From assembly GCA_016786585.1 (NCBI GenBank), contig JAEUUI010000007.1, positions 186,001 to 250,000 on the forward strand: a DNA stretch of 64,000 nucleotides, in the 5' to 3' direction. Of this stretch, positions 36,786-46,500 are shown piece by piece (the first letter of the stretch is position 1; each line of letters starts with the position of its first letter). The DNA comes from Cyclobacteriaceae bacterium. GTDB lineage: Bacteria > Bacteroidota > Bacteroidia > Cytophagales > Cyclobacteriaceae. Under the pieces are notes generated by a model. That model ran no database searches, was not told the origin of the DNA, and saw only the letters and a program-made list of their open reading frames with translations. Made by a program: the position numbers and the translations under genes.

Positions 36786-37400
36786 ATGAAATTTCTTCGA
36801 ATAAGTATTGTACTGGTAATCACATTGATAAGTATGTCGTCTATGAAATCCGACATTTCTGCAGACTGGGTCAGCTTGTTCGATGGTAAAACACTCAACG
36901 GCTGGAAAGCGGCTGAACATCCCGGCACGTTTACCGTTTCGGATGGCGCCATTGTGGTGCATGGCGATCGCGCACACCTGTTTTATGATGGAACCGTGAA
37001 TGATCATTCGTTCAAAAACTTTGAACTTAAACTTAAGGTGATGACCGCCCCGGGTGCGAACTCGGGAATCTTCATTCATACAACGTACCAGGAAGAAGGC
37101 TGGCCTTCAAAAGGCTACGAGGTACAGGTGAACAATACACAAAGCGACTGGAGACGGACTGCCAGCATCTATGCCGTGCAGGACGTGAAGGAAGTTTACA
37201 TGAAAGACAACGAGTGGTTCGACATGCACATCACCGTTCAGGGAAAAAGAATTACCGTTAAGCTAAACGACAAAGTCGTTAACGATTTCACAGAAGGTGA
37301 GAATGGCCGTTTAACAGGCGGAACCATCGCCTTACAAGGCCATGATCCGGGCAGCAAAGTGATGTATAAAGACATTATGATTAAGGTTCTTCCGGATTAA
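36786..37400 (+). CDS. DUF1080 (3-keto-disaccharide hydrolase-like) secreted protein
   Basis: About 204 residues from ATG at 36786; a longer frame from 36723 lacks a signal and overlaps the upstream gene. A signal peptide (about 1-22) precedes one DUF1080 domain opening with WVSLFDGKTLNGWK and containing SGIFIHTTYQEEGWPSKGYEVQ and GTIALQGHDPGSKVMYKDIMI, all typical. The fold is a LamG-like jelly roll; some members hydrolyse 3-keto-sugars, many act on glycans of unknown kind. Periplasmic or secreted. Confidence 0.9.
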   Translation: MKFLRISIVLVITLISMSSMKSDISADWVSLFDGKTLNGWKAAEHPGTFTVSDGAIVVHGDRAHLFYDGTVNDHSFKNFELKLKVMTAPGANSGIFIHTTYQEEGWPSKGYEVQVNNTQSDWRRTASIYAVQDVKEVYMKDNEWFDMHITVQGKRITVKLNDKVVNDFTEGENGRLTGGTIALQGHDPGSKVMYKDIMIKVLPD

Positions 37401-37636
37401 GATTCCCTTCTCACACCATCTGTTACCAAATCGGGTTGCGAAATCAGATTGCCAGTTTCTACTGCTTCAGTAGGGTAATAGAGTCTTCAATTTTACGTGC
37501 CCCGCGGCCTGTTGGACACGGTAGTTTTGCATCATTTCCCTCAGATGGATTGTTCTGCTTAACTAATTCGGCAGGACCGAATAACCGCGACGGCATTTTT
37601 TCGTTACATTTCTTCAGACCTCAATCCCCCCCCGGT

Positions 37637-40063
37637 ATGATCAAAAACTATCTGACCATCGTCTGGCGAACACTTCAACGCCAGAAAATTTATTCAGCAA
37701 TCAATATTTTCGGACTTACAACCGGTGTCACGGCATCGCTGCTGATTCTTTTATACGTGGCCGACGAATTGAGTTACGATCGTTTTCATCCGGATGCTGA
37801 GCGAATTTACCGGGTTGACTTTCACGGAAAGATTCAGGATGAGCCGTTAATTACTGCAACAACTGGTCTGCCTACAGCCGATGCAATCCAGCGGGAAGCA
37901 GCAGGAATTGAATCGGTAGTGAGGCTCGACAAATGGCCGACCTGCCCGATACGCTATGAAGAAAACACGTTTACTGAAATGCACTTCATGCTGGCGGACT
38001 CAAACTTCTTTTCGTTTTTCAATTTTCCGTTGATTCATGGTAATCCTTCTGATGTTTTACTCGGCCCGAATAAAATTGTTATTTCAGAACGAGCTGCAAA
38101 GCGGTACTTCGGATACAAAGGAGCGGGAGATTTGTCGCCCATCGGGAAAACAATGGTTGTTGGAAGTGAGGGCAACATTACGGCTGAGGTTACCGGTATT
38201 GCGTCCGATCCGCCAGAGAATTCACACATCGTTTTCGATTTCGTGATGTCGCTGGAAACATCAGGCTATGTGAATAACCCAATATGGCTTAACTCGGAAG
38301 TGTATACTTACTTTAAAACCTATCCGGGAACGGACGTTGCCAATGTCCAAAAAACGTTAACCGGTTTTGTTGAGAAATATTGCGCACGTGAGTTACAGCA
38401 GTTCCTGAACGTTTCGCTTGATCAATTCAACAAACAGGGCGGGCACATCAAATTTGTTGCCGTACCGATGACGGATATTCACCTGCATTCGCAGCTGACG
38501 GATGAACTTGAGCCAAACGGTAACATTCAATATGTATACCTCTTTTCGATTATTGCCGGTTTTATTGTTGTGCTGGCGTGCATCAACTTCATGAATCTCT
38601 CCACAGCCCGGTCGGCCAACCGCGCCAAAGAAATTGGTGTTCGCAAAACCATTGGCGCAGCCCGCAAGCGGCTTATATTTCAGTTTATCATGGAGTCGTT
38701 CGTGTATGTTGTGGTGGCATTCATCGTTTCGTGCGGCCTGGTGTATGTGCTGATCAATCCGTTCAATACACTTTCTGGCAAAGCGCTTACGGCATCTATG
38801 CTTTTTCAGCCGGTGTTTATTGTCGGATTTGTGCTTTTTATGATTATCATCGGCTTGCTGGCCGGAAGTTATCCGGCATTTTATTTAACCGCGTTCAAAC
38901 CGGTTGAAGTTTTAAAAGGAAAAATCCGTTCCGGGGCGCGCAGTTCCGGAATCCGGAATACGCTGGTAGTCTTTCAGTTTTTTATTTCGATTGCCCTGAT
39001 CATTTCATCCATCATGGTGTATCATCAGTTAAAATATTTGCAGGAACATAGCGTGGGCTTCAATAAAGAAAATGTTGTCGGGCTGATGCATACCATGACA
39101 CTCGGAAGAAATGCCGAAGCTTTTAAACAGGAGGTGCTGAAGTACCCGGAGTTTTCCGGAGTGAGTTATTGTAATCGGCTCCCGCCGAATGTCGATTGGT
39201 TCGGAACATTCCAAACATCAGAGTCTGATGCGAACTACCTTGTGGGATATTATCAGACCGATTACGACAACCCGGCAGTGCTGGGCCTTGAGATGGTTGA
39301 GGGCCGCTATTTTTCGCGCGACTTCCCGTCTGATACGATGGCGGTGGTATTGAATGAAGCGGCCGTCCGGCAAATGAACCTGAAAGACTGGCAGGGTAAG
39401 AAACTTAAGTTTCCGGGCGATCCACAGGGCAGGGGGCTGGAAATCATTGGTGTGGTAAAAGACTTTAACTACGAATCGATCCGAAGTAACATCCGTCCAT
39501 TAATTATTACGTTAGGTCCATCGCCCAACTGGGGAGTTGCTGTTCGGCTTGCACCCGGTAATCCGGAAGAAAAAATCAAACGACTGGAAACTATCTGGAA
39601 GAAATTTGCACCTACTGCTCCGTTCGAATATTCATTTGTTGATCAGAATATCACGGCCAAATTTCGTGCTGAGCAGCAACTGAGCAGTGTGATTGTTGTG
39701 TTCACAACGCTGGCGGTTATCATTGCCTGTTTGGGCTTGTTTGGCCTGGCAACCTTTACAGCCGAGCAACGTGCGAAAGAGATCAGTGTGCGGAAAGTTA
39801 TGGGTGCGTCTGTTCGTCAGGTGATTGTCCTGTTATCGAAAGATTTTGTCAAGTTGATTGCGATTGCATTCGTGATTGCGTTGCCGGTAACCTGGTTTGC
39901 GGTGAATGAATGGCTCAAGGGATTCGCCTACCGGATTGATTTCAATTTGCTGGTAGCAGGGTTAGCCGGAGTAATTGCCATTGTTGTTTCCCTGATCACG
40001 GTGAGTTACCATTCGATCCGCGCAGCGATCCGGAATCCGGTGGATTCATTGCGGAGCGAATGA
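37637..40063 (+). CDS. FtsX/MacB-type ABC transporter permease
   Basis: About 808 residues from the ATG at 37637 (MIKNYLTIVWRTL), where the family normally begins; upstream codons to 37436 start with TTG and carry no family-like sequence. As in the 32658-35168 protein, there are two MacB-like periplasmic domains and two FtsX blocks (AKEIGVRKTIGAARKRL and AKEISVRKVMGASVRQV). No ATPase gene adjoins. A paralogue of the permease on the other side of the nucleoid-associated/DUF1080 genes; whether the two work together is unknown. Confidence 0.9.
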   Translation: MIKNYLTIVWRTLQRQKIYSAINIFGLTTGVTASLLILLYVADELSYDRFHPDAERIYRVDFHGKIQDEPLITATTGLPTADAIQREAAGIESVVRLDKWPTCPIRYEENTFTEMHFMLADSNFFSFFNFPLIHGNPSDVLLGPNKIVISERAAKRYFGYKGAGDLSPIGKTMVVGSEGNITAEVTGIASDPPENSHIVFDFVMSLETSGYVNNPIWLNSEVYTYFKTYPGTDVANVQKTLTGFVEKYCARELQQFLNVSLDQFNKQGGHIKFVAVPMTDIHLHSQLTDELEPNGNIQYVYLFSIIAGFIVVLACINFMNLSTARSANRAKEIGVRKTIGAARKRLIFQFIMESFVYVVVAFIVSCGLVYVLINPFNTLSGKALTASMLFQPVFIVGFVLFMIIIGLLAGSYPAFYLTAFKPVEVLKGKIRSGARSSGIRNTLVVFQFFISIALIISSIMVYHQLKYLQEHSVGFNKENVVGLMHTMTLGRNAEAFKQEVLKYPEFSGVSYCNRLPPNVDWFGTFQTSESDANYLVGYYQTDYDNPAVLGLEMVEGRYFSRDFPSDTMAVVLNEAAVRQMNLKDWQGKKLKFPGDPQGRGLEIIGVVKDFNYESIRSNIRPLIITLGPSPNWGVAVRLAPGNPEEKIKRLETIWKKFAPTAPFEYSFVDQNITAKFRAEQQLSSVIVVFTTLAVIIACLGLFGLATFTAEQRAKEISVRKVMGASVRQVIVLLSKDFVKLIAIAFVIALPVTWFAVNEWLKGFAYRIDFNLLVAGLAGVIAIVVSLITVSYHSIRAAIRNPVDSLRSE

Positions 40064-40065
40064 TA

Positions 40066-40329
40066 TCAAGAAGCCTTTTGTTCCAGTAATAAAGAATGAA
40101 AAGCCTCTAATCCTATTTCGCTTCGAACAATAAAAGACGCTCCGCCAAAAGCGACAACAAACGTATTATTAGCGCGCCAGAATTGCACGCCCTCGTAAAC
40201 ATAAACCCGGCTTTCTGACGATTGCGTTAATGTGCTGAATACTACGGCTAGTCCAAAGGCATCAATCAACATCCCCTCTGCAGGTATTTCCTGCCCGTTC
40301 CGCACCGACACTCGCATAGTTGGTTCCAT
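40066..40329 (-). CDS. Small hypothetical protein
   Basis: An 87-residue protein without signal or membrane segment. It looks like a small all-beta protein (LAVVFSTLTQ, RVYVYEGVQFW and FVVAFGG strands) ending in a helix. The start may be the first Met or Met5. It is convergent with the permease gene, two bases away. No family recognised. Confidence 0.55.
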   Translation of the reverse strand: MEPTMRVSVRNGQEIPAEGMLIDAFGLAVVFSTLTQSSESRVYVYEGVQFWRANNTFVVAFGGASFIVRSEIGLEAFHSLLLEQKAS

Positions 40330-40461
40330 CTGTCCTAAACTTTATAGGAATAAAATTATTGCACTTCACTGACAGTTTCTGTCAAAGCAAGCGTTATGTG
40401 GATAACTTGATCGGCCGGTACCGTACTTTTGAGTTATTCAAACACCATTTTTTAAGCTGTC

Positions 40462-40803
40462 ATGAATTCAAAAACCACTTTTTCAACTGAGCAGCAGGCA
40501 TTTAACCCGGAGGAGATTGTATTGAAACTGCGGAATGACCTGATTAAAGATTTCCTGGACGAACGTAACCTGATCGAATACTTATCGCGCGAATACCGGA
40601 TGATGGATGTTTCACGCGTGAAGGTAGAATTCATCAAACGCGATCTGAAGATGCTCATCCAGTCACCACTTGATAAAGAGCGTTACCAGGAAGTTTTGGA
40701 AACAATTTCAGAAACCGGGAGTGCTGCCCTGTCGCAAGGCAATGAAAAGCTGTTCTACAAAGAGATTGAGCAGATTCTGAAAAAATATATTTACGAGGAG
40801 TAA
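40462..40803 (+). CDS. Small helical hypothetical protein
   Basis: A 113-residue acidic, helical protein (for example EEIVLKLRNDLIKDFLDERN) with no signal or membrane segment. Its stop codon abuts the convergent DUF3137 gene. No family recognised; it may be cytoplasmic. The clean frame, ATG start and balanced residue use support a real gene. Confidence 0.65.
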   Translation: MNSKTTFSTEQQAFNPEEIVLKLRNDLIKDFLDERNLIEYLSREYRMMDVSRVKVEFIKRDLKMLIQSPLDKERYQEVLETISETGSAALSQGNEKLFYKEIEQILKKYIYEE

Positions 40804-41751
40804 TTATTCTTTGCTCCAGATCCGGGTATTAAGATCAAGATCTTCCACAATGCCAATGCAGAGCGTCAGGTAACTGTAGTACTCAGCAATCATGGAATAG
40901 TTAATCATCGAACTGAACATGGGCGCTTCGAACAAATCTTTGTTTACGGGAATGCCGATGAAAACGCTTGAATCGATAAACGACAAGGAAATGTCACACC
41001 GGGTTTTCTTTTTGAAGGTCAGGATTCGTTGCATGAGCGCGGTCGAAAGAATGTACCGTGCCTCAATCTGATCGGAGCCGTATACGGCAAAGGCTTTTTC
41101 AAATTCAATATCCTCCAGCTTTACGAGCTTGGGGCGTGACATGTTCATCTTTTGGAAGAATGTTCCGAGCCCACCGAACGTGCTTTCAGCTGTGTCCGGC
41201 AATACAAATGTCTCACCAACAAAATTTTTATTGAAGTCTGCAACGAAGAAAAGTCCACGGAAGATGGTAACAACCGTAGTGCTTTTCCCCGTCTTCCGAA
41301 CTTGTTGGGTATGAAGTTCGCTGAACCGGATGTTGGTTTTCCCGACTGTTCCGCTTACCATATCATCGCCATTGTAGCGTGAAATACTGCTGAGATATAA
41401 TTTACTCTTATTATAAACGGACTGTGGAATGAAGCGGGTATGGTCGAACGATAAGTCGGCATGAATAAACTTGACAATTTGTCCAATCACTTGCTCCTTG
41501 AACCGCTTTTTCAGTTCACCGATTTTGCTGCCAAACCGGATGAAGAAAACAATTGCGGCAATCACCACAGCAGCGATACCCGCAATAGGACTGGCAAACG
41601 CGAACAATGGAATGCCCGCTGCAAGCCCGATACCGATATGAATCAGAAGTGCTTTCAGAACTTTTTGTCGTTCTGCTTCTATCTCCTGCAATACAGGAAG
41701 AAGTGAGGCATCATAAAATGCCCGGAGTGAATCCTCGGATGCCATGTGCAT
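40804..41751 (-). CDS. DUF3137-family membrane protein
   Basis: A 315-residue protein with two closely spaced membrane helices (about 45-90, LIHIGIGLAAGIPLFAFAS and a second Ala/Ile-rich segment) and a long cytoplasmic domain with TTVVTIFRGLFFVADFNK near the middle, typical of DUF3137. Its ATG shares one base with the lemA stop (TGATG at 41753-41749), a sign of translational coupling. LemA and DUF3137 genes are a standing pair in bacteria; their function is unknown. Confidence 0.88.
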   Translation of the reverse strand: MHMASEDSLRAFYDASLLPVLQEIEAERQKVLKALLIHIGIGLAAGIPLFAFASPIAGIAAVVIAAIVFFIRFGSKIGELKKRFKEQVIGQIVKFIHADLSFDHTRFIPQSVYNKSKLYLSSISRYNGDDMVSGTVGKTNIRFSELHTQQVRKTGKSTTVVTIFRGLFFVADFNKNFVGETFVLPDTAESTFGGLGTFFQKMNMSRPKLVKLEDIEFEKAFAVYGSDQIEARYILSTALMQRILTFKKKTRCDISLSFIDSSVFIGIPVNKDLFEAPMFSSMINYSMIAEYYSYLTLCIGIVEDLDLNTRIWSKE

Positions 41752-42308
41752 CAGGAGTTAAACATCGCCTTCGCGCTCACATTTGCGCGTTCAGCTTCCG
41801 GAATTTCAAGGACGTACTTCCGCTTGTGTCCGAACATGGAAGCGAAAATGTTTGACGGAAATTTTTCAACCGCGTTGTTGTATGCAGTTACGGATGCGTT
41901 ATAATTTCTGCGGGCCGCGGAGATTTGCTCTTCTGTCTCGTTCCAGCTCCGCTGAAGCATCGTAAATTGTTCGCTGGCCTTCAATTCCGGATAGTTTTCA
42001 ACCGAAACCATCACGCTCTTCATCATGCCGCTGATCTGATTCTCCAGCTGTACCTTCTCGTCCGTTGAAATATTAGGCGATATCGCGCGGGTGCGCATTT
42101 CGGTAATGCTGGTAAGTGTTTCGCGCTCGTGCTTCATGTAAGCCTTTGCGGTTTCTACCAGATTTGGAATCAGGTCATAACGTTTTTTCAGCATTACGTC
42201 AATGCTTCCAAAGGCGTTTTCTACCTGGTTACGTGCACCGACCAGGTTGTTGAAAATTCCAATACCTAAAAGAAGGAACACGCCAACGATAACCAATACA
42301 ATAATCAT
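41751..42308 (-). CDS. lemA: LemA-family protein
   Basis: A 185-residue protein with one N-terminal membrane helix (about 2-22) and a helical-bundle domain with the LemA hallmarks RNQVENAFGSIDVMLKKRYD and LIPNLVETAKAYMKHE, followed by NYPELKASEQFTMLQ. LemA proteins are membrane-anchored helical bundles of unknown function. First gene of a two-gene unit with the DUF3137 gene. Confidence 0.95.
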   Translation of the reverse strand: MIIVLVIVGVFLLLGIGIFNNLVGARNQVENAFGSIDVMLKKRYDLIPNLVETAKAYMKHERETLTSITEMRTRAISPNISTDEKVQLENQISGMMKSVMVSVENYPELKASEQFTMLQRSWNETEEQISAARRNYNASVTAYNNAVEKFPSNIFASMFGHKRKYVLEIPEAERANVSAKAMFNS

Positions 42309-42392
42309 AGACTGAGGGTTTACGAATTAGACAACTAAAGTAACTAAAAGTTCTGCACTAAATCGGTGGTAAAACCTCGGGGTAACCTCCCG

Positions 42393-42424
42393 GAAAAGCA
42401 AAGAAGGCGCGTTTCCGCGCCTTC
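42393..42424 (-). terminator. Terminator of the TonB-domain gene
   Basis: GAAGGCGCG (42403-42411) and CGCGCCTTC (42416-42424) form nine pairs. On the minus strand the loop is GAAA and the stem is followed by TTTGCTTTT. It lies 30 bases after the TonB-domain gene stop. Confidence 0.8.
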
Positions 42425-42453
42425 CCCGTAAAAACCTGTAAAAGTATTACGGA

Positions 42454-43044
42454 TTACATTTCCAGTTGGAACGTAATGGGTAAGCTGACACGCACATCCA
42501 CAGGCTTTCCGCCTTGTGTTCCGGCTGTCCATGTTGGCATATTGGATACTACACGCAAGGCTTCTTCGCTGAAATTTTGCTTCACGGAATCGCTGGTGGC
42601 TTCTACTACTTCGGCATCGCGCACTTTTCCATCACTGCCCACCACAAATTCCACGAACACAGTTCCTTCAACCTGATCGGCCTGTGCAGCGGTTGGATAA
42701 TTAATGTTATCCTGAATGTACTGTTCAAGTTCATCCTGACTTCCGCGGAACACGGGCATCACTTCAGCTGAGTTGTAAACCGTACGACCTTTTGAGTCGG
42801 TATACGTGGGTGTTTCTTTGTAACGTGTTTCGTTGGCAACTCTTCTGCGCTCGGCATACTCTTCACGTTCGCGTTTGATGCGCGCACGTCTTTCCTCGGC
42901 CGTTTCGGCTGACGTAGCTGAGTTTGCAGATGATGCTGCGTTTTCGGCTGAGACGGTTGTGTCGGTTGATTCTTCTTTTTGTTTTCCACAATTCGTGAGC
43001 GTTAGTACGGCTGCACACGCGAAAAGGATTAAGAGTTTTTTCAT
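42454..43044 (-). CDS. TonB-domain lipoprotein
   Basis: A 196-residue protein with a lipoprotein signal ending at Cys19 (LTLTNC), a Ser/Ala/Glu-rich and then Arg/Glu-rich helical linker (about 22-80), and a C-terminal TonB domain (about 95-196) with the family phrases INYPTAAQADQVEGTVFVEF and VVGSDGKV. TonB proteins pass proton-motive energy to outer-membrane receptors but are normally held by an inner-membrane helix; this one seems lipid-anchored and has no ExbBD neighbour, so it may be structural or only TonB-like. Confidence 0.88.
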   Translation of the reverse strand: MKKLLILFACAAVLTLTNCGKQKEESTDTTVSAENAASSANSATSAETAEERRARIKREREEYAERRRVANETRYKETPTYTDSKGRTVYNSAEVMPVFRGSQDELEQYIQDNINYPTAAQADQVEGTVFVEFVVGSDGKVRDAEVVEATSDSVKQNFSEEALRVVSNMPTWTAGTQGGKPVDVRVSLPITFQLEM

Positions 43045-43177
43045 AAGGTTAATTTTTCCTCTTAACCCGGGTAAGAATTATGCCAATTGTAAGATTGTTT
43101 GGGAGAGCGATTTTTTTACAAAATCAGCCAATAACAGGGGAGAATTATCTACACGCGGCCACAACGGTCACACGCGT

Positions 43178-43345
43178 TTAATTCGACCAAACAATGCTCC
43201 AGCGCTTTAACGCAGCCCCACAGATTGCTGCTGTTGTTGCCTTAAGTTTAATGGCAGTTTGAACTACGTGTTGCACAGCCTGCCCGGCTTGCTGAACTGC
43301 GTGTTCTGCCTGAGTAGTTGAATTTTGCAAAGTTGCGGTTGTCAT
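43178..43345 (-). CDS. Possible small helical protein of 55 residues
   Basis: An ATG at 43345 opens a 55-codon frame ending TAA at 43178-43180. The product is one long, Gln/Ala/Val-rich helix (TQAEHAVQQAGQAVQHVVQT) and ends in a basic/aromatic tail. The region 43045-43562 (518 bases) otherwise holds no gene. There is no clear promoter and I recognise no family; the regular amphipathic pattern is the only support. Confidence 0.4.
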   Translation of the reverse strand: MTTATLQNSTTQAEHAVQQAGQAVQHVVQTAIKLKATTAAICGAALKRWSIVWSN

Positions 43346-43562
43346 ATCGGTAACGTTTGCGTACCCCGGTTACAAAAAATGCGCCCTAGGAAAAGCACTG
43401 CTAATTTTTGAAATTTTACCGGTTTTGACTTAGATGCTGTGGCGGAAATTACCCACAGGACTGTCATTACGAACCCAGTCATCAGATTATTTTCTATTTG
43501 GTTATCTTGTGTCAGTTTTTGCGATCCTCAACCCCTGTGAATCGTGTAGTTGGTCTAATCCT

Positions 43563-46500
43563 ATGAAGTTTTTTATTACATCCCTTTTGACGTGCTGCCT
43601 TGCAAGCGCAGCAATGGCTCAAACTCAATGGCGCAATTTCAACACCGATAATTCGCCTTTACTAAGCAATCAGGTAAGTTCTATACTCATCGATCATGAT
43701 GACAACTTGTGGGCTGCTTATGCAGATGCAGGCGGAGAAGGCCCGGGTGTATCGAAATTTGACGGGACTAATTGGACTCATTACAATAAGAACAATTCAG
43801 GACTTCCGAATAACGGAATTCGCGCGATGGCGGTAGATGCTTCTGGTAATGTTTGGTTCGGTTGCTACAATGCGGGGATTGTAAAATTTGACGGTACTAC
43901 ATGGACACGTTTCCATACAGGCAATTCCGGAATTGTGGGTAATAATGTTACAGCCCTTCAGTTTGACAGCAACAATAATCTTTGGGTGGGTGCATACTTT
44001 GATGGTATTTCGAAATTCAATGGATCCAGCTGGACGAACTATAAGTATCCTGCGGCTCCCTTTTATTCTTCTTCACCGAATTGCATTAATTCGGTAACAA
44101 TCGATAGCCAAAGTAACGTGTGGGTAGGGCTGGATTGCAGTTCAGGTCTTGCCAAGCTCAACACAGCAACAAATACCTGGACAAAATATACTACTGCTTC
44201 AGGTCTTGCGCACCATTCTGTAAGCGCGGTTATTGAAGATGCAGCCGGAAAAATATGGATCGGATATAATACGTTTTCAAACGTGCTTACGAGCTTAATC
44301 GGAACAACATGGCAAACGATTTCGCCATTTGAATCGCTGGAAGCCGGAGTTTCATATAATAGTTTCATAAAGGACGGAAGTGATATTTGGTGTGGTGCCT
44401 ATGGCGGACTTTATCATTACAATGGTACGTCCTGGAACAAAGTCACTATACCGGGCTCAGCTGGAGGTGCAAGTTCTTTCAGCCAAAGCGTAGCTGTTGA
44501 TTCAGACCATGGAGTATGGTGGAGCGAGCAAACTGCCGGGATTTGGACGAATGCACAATTTGGCCCCGCTCCTGACTTTGACGCAAGCAATGTTTTAACG
44601 GGTGTAAACCTTGGTATGATCAAATGGAGCGATCTCGACAACGATGGTGATCTTGACTTAATCGGAAACGGAGATCAGACAGTTGTATATGAAAATATAT
44701 CCGGAGTTTTTACTCAGAAGAGCGTAGGCCTTCCGCCATGGAACGGATCAATTGCCCTTGGTGACTATGACAATGACGGTGATCAGGATGTTCTGATAGG
44801 CGGTCGAAATGGAAGTTCTCAAGCCCCTGTTCAGCTATATAAGAATCAGGGCAATTTCGTATTTGTGCTACAACAGGAGTTTCAAAGCATGGGCAACACA
44901 ACCATGTCGTGGGCAGATATCGATAATGATCAGGATTTGGACTTTATCGTAGCAGGCGTTGATAGTGAGAACGCAGGCGACTTAGGGATAGCTACGCTTA
45001 CATTCTTATATGAGAATGTAAACGGTGTGTTTACAGAGTTACCAAGTACAGGAGGCATCACGAATTGTTCGCAATGTGTTCTTGAATGGGCGGATAGCAA
45101 TGGAGATGGAAATGTTGATTTATTTATCTCCGGGTTTACACAAAATGAAGTGATATCGGCCGTTTTTCTGAATAATGGTGATAAAACATTTAGTGAAGAC
45201 ACGCAATCTGTATTGACTCAGGTGTACAACGGTAGTGGACAATGGGGAGATTTCGATAATGATGGAGATATGGATCTTGTATACGGAGGATTCGAATATA
45301 ACGTGTTCCCGGGTGAAGCCGTCACGTTTTTATATGAGAACATAGGAGGCAAGCTCATGCGCAAACCCGACATTCAACTGGTTGGAACCACAGAAAACTA
45401 TCTGGGTGCGACTGCCTGGTTGGACATTAACAATGATGGATTTTTGGACATCATTTTGGGTGGAAGAAGTGGCAGCGGCATCGAACTAGCCTTTGCATTT
45501 GGAACTTATATAAACGATGGTTTCGGGCACTTCTCGTTTGCTTCTTTTAACTTGGGTGACTTTATCGTGAACTCAATAGACGCAGGAGACTATGACAATG
45601 ATGGAGACATTGACATTGTGTATGCGGGAGTTCAACGCGAACCATGGCTTCCCAAAACAGTAATTAAGACAAGTAAGCTATTGCAACGCTCACCTGTGCT
45701 AAACACAAAACCCGTACCTCCAACCACAGATTTTACCGAGCAGTTTTATAGAAAGGGAATTACACTTGCCTGGGGCCTTGGATCTGATTCACAAACTCCT
45801 TCAACGGGCCTTTCGTATAACTTTTACCTGCGCGATGGAAATGGGAAACAAATCGTTCCCCCTGTTGATTTCACCAACGGGTATCAGAAAACTGTAAATG
45901 CTGCAAACGGAAACGGGCAAAGGGGCTGGGCTAACGATATGCCGGAAGGTGACCTATTCTGGGCCGTCCAATCGGTTGATGGAGGAAGGATGGGATCAAA
46001 TTTCTCTACGGAGAAAACGTTTTACCAAATCAACGGTCCGGAAACCAAAACTCCGAGAATCATTGATGCCAGCCACGTTGAGGTGCGCTGGTACGACAAC
46101 TCTAATGTGGAATTCGCCTATCGCATTTACCGATCAAACAAACCTTCATCCGAGTTCTTCCAACGGGGCGCTGTTTTATCTGATGTGACAAGTTTTGTAG
46201 ATATCAACAGCTTTATTACAGACTCTATCTATTACTATCGGGTTGATGCCTACAACGCTATCAAAACGGCACCCTACGATTCAACCCAAGTTGTTATTTG
46301 CACACCTCCTGATCAGTTAATTGTCAATTCAATTAACGCTGAACGATTGGATTTATCATGGACGGATAAATCTAACTATGAAACTCACTATGTTATTGAG
46401 CGCAGAAAGCAAGGAGATGAAAATTTTGTTATGGTTGCCACACTTCCTGCAAACACGATTGCTTATTCCGATACAGGTTTGCAGGAATACACGTATTACG

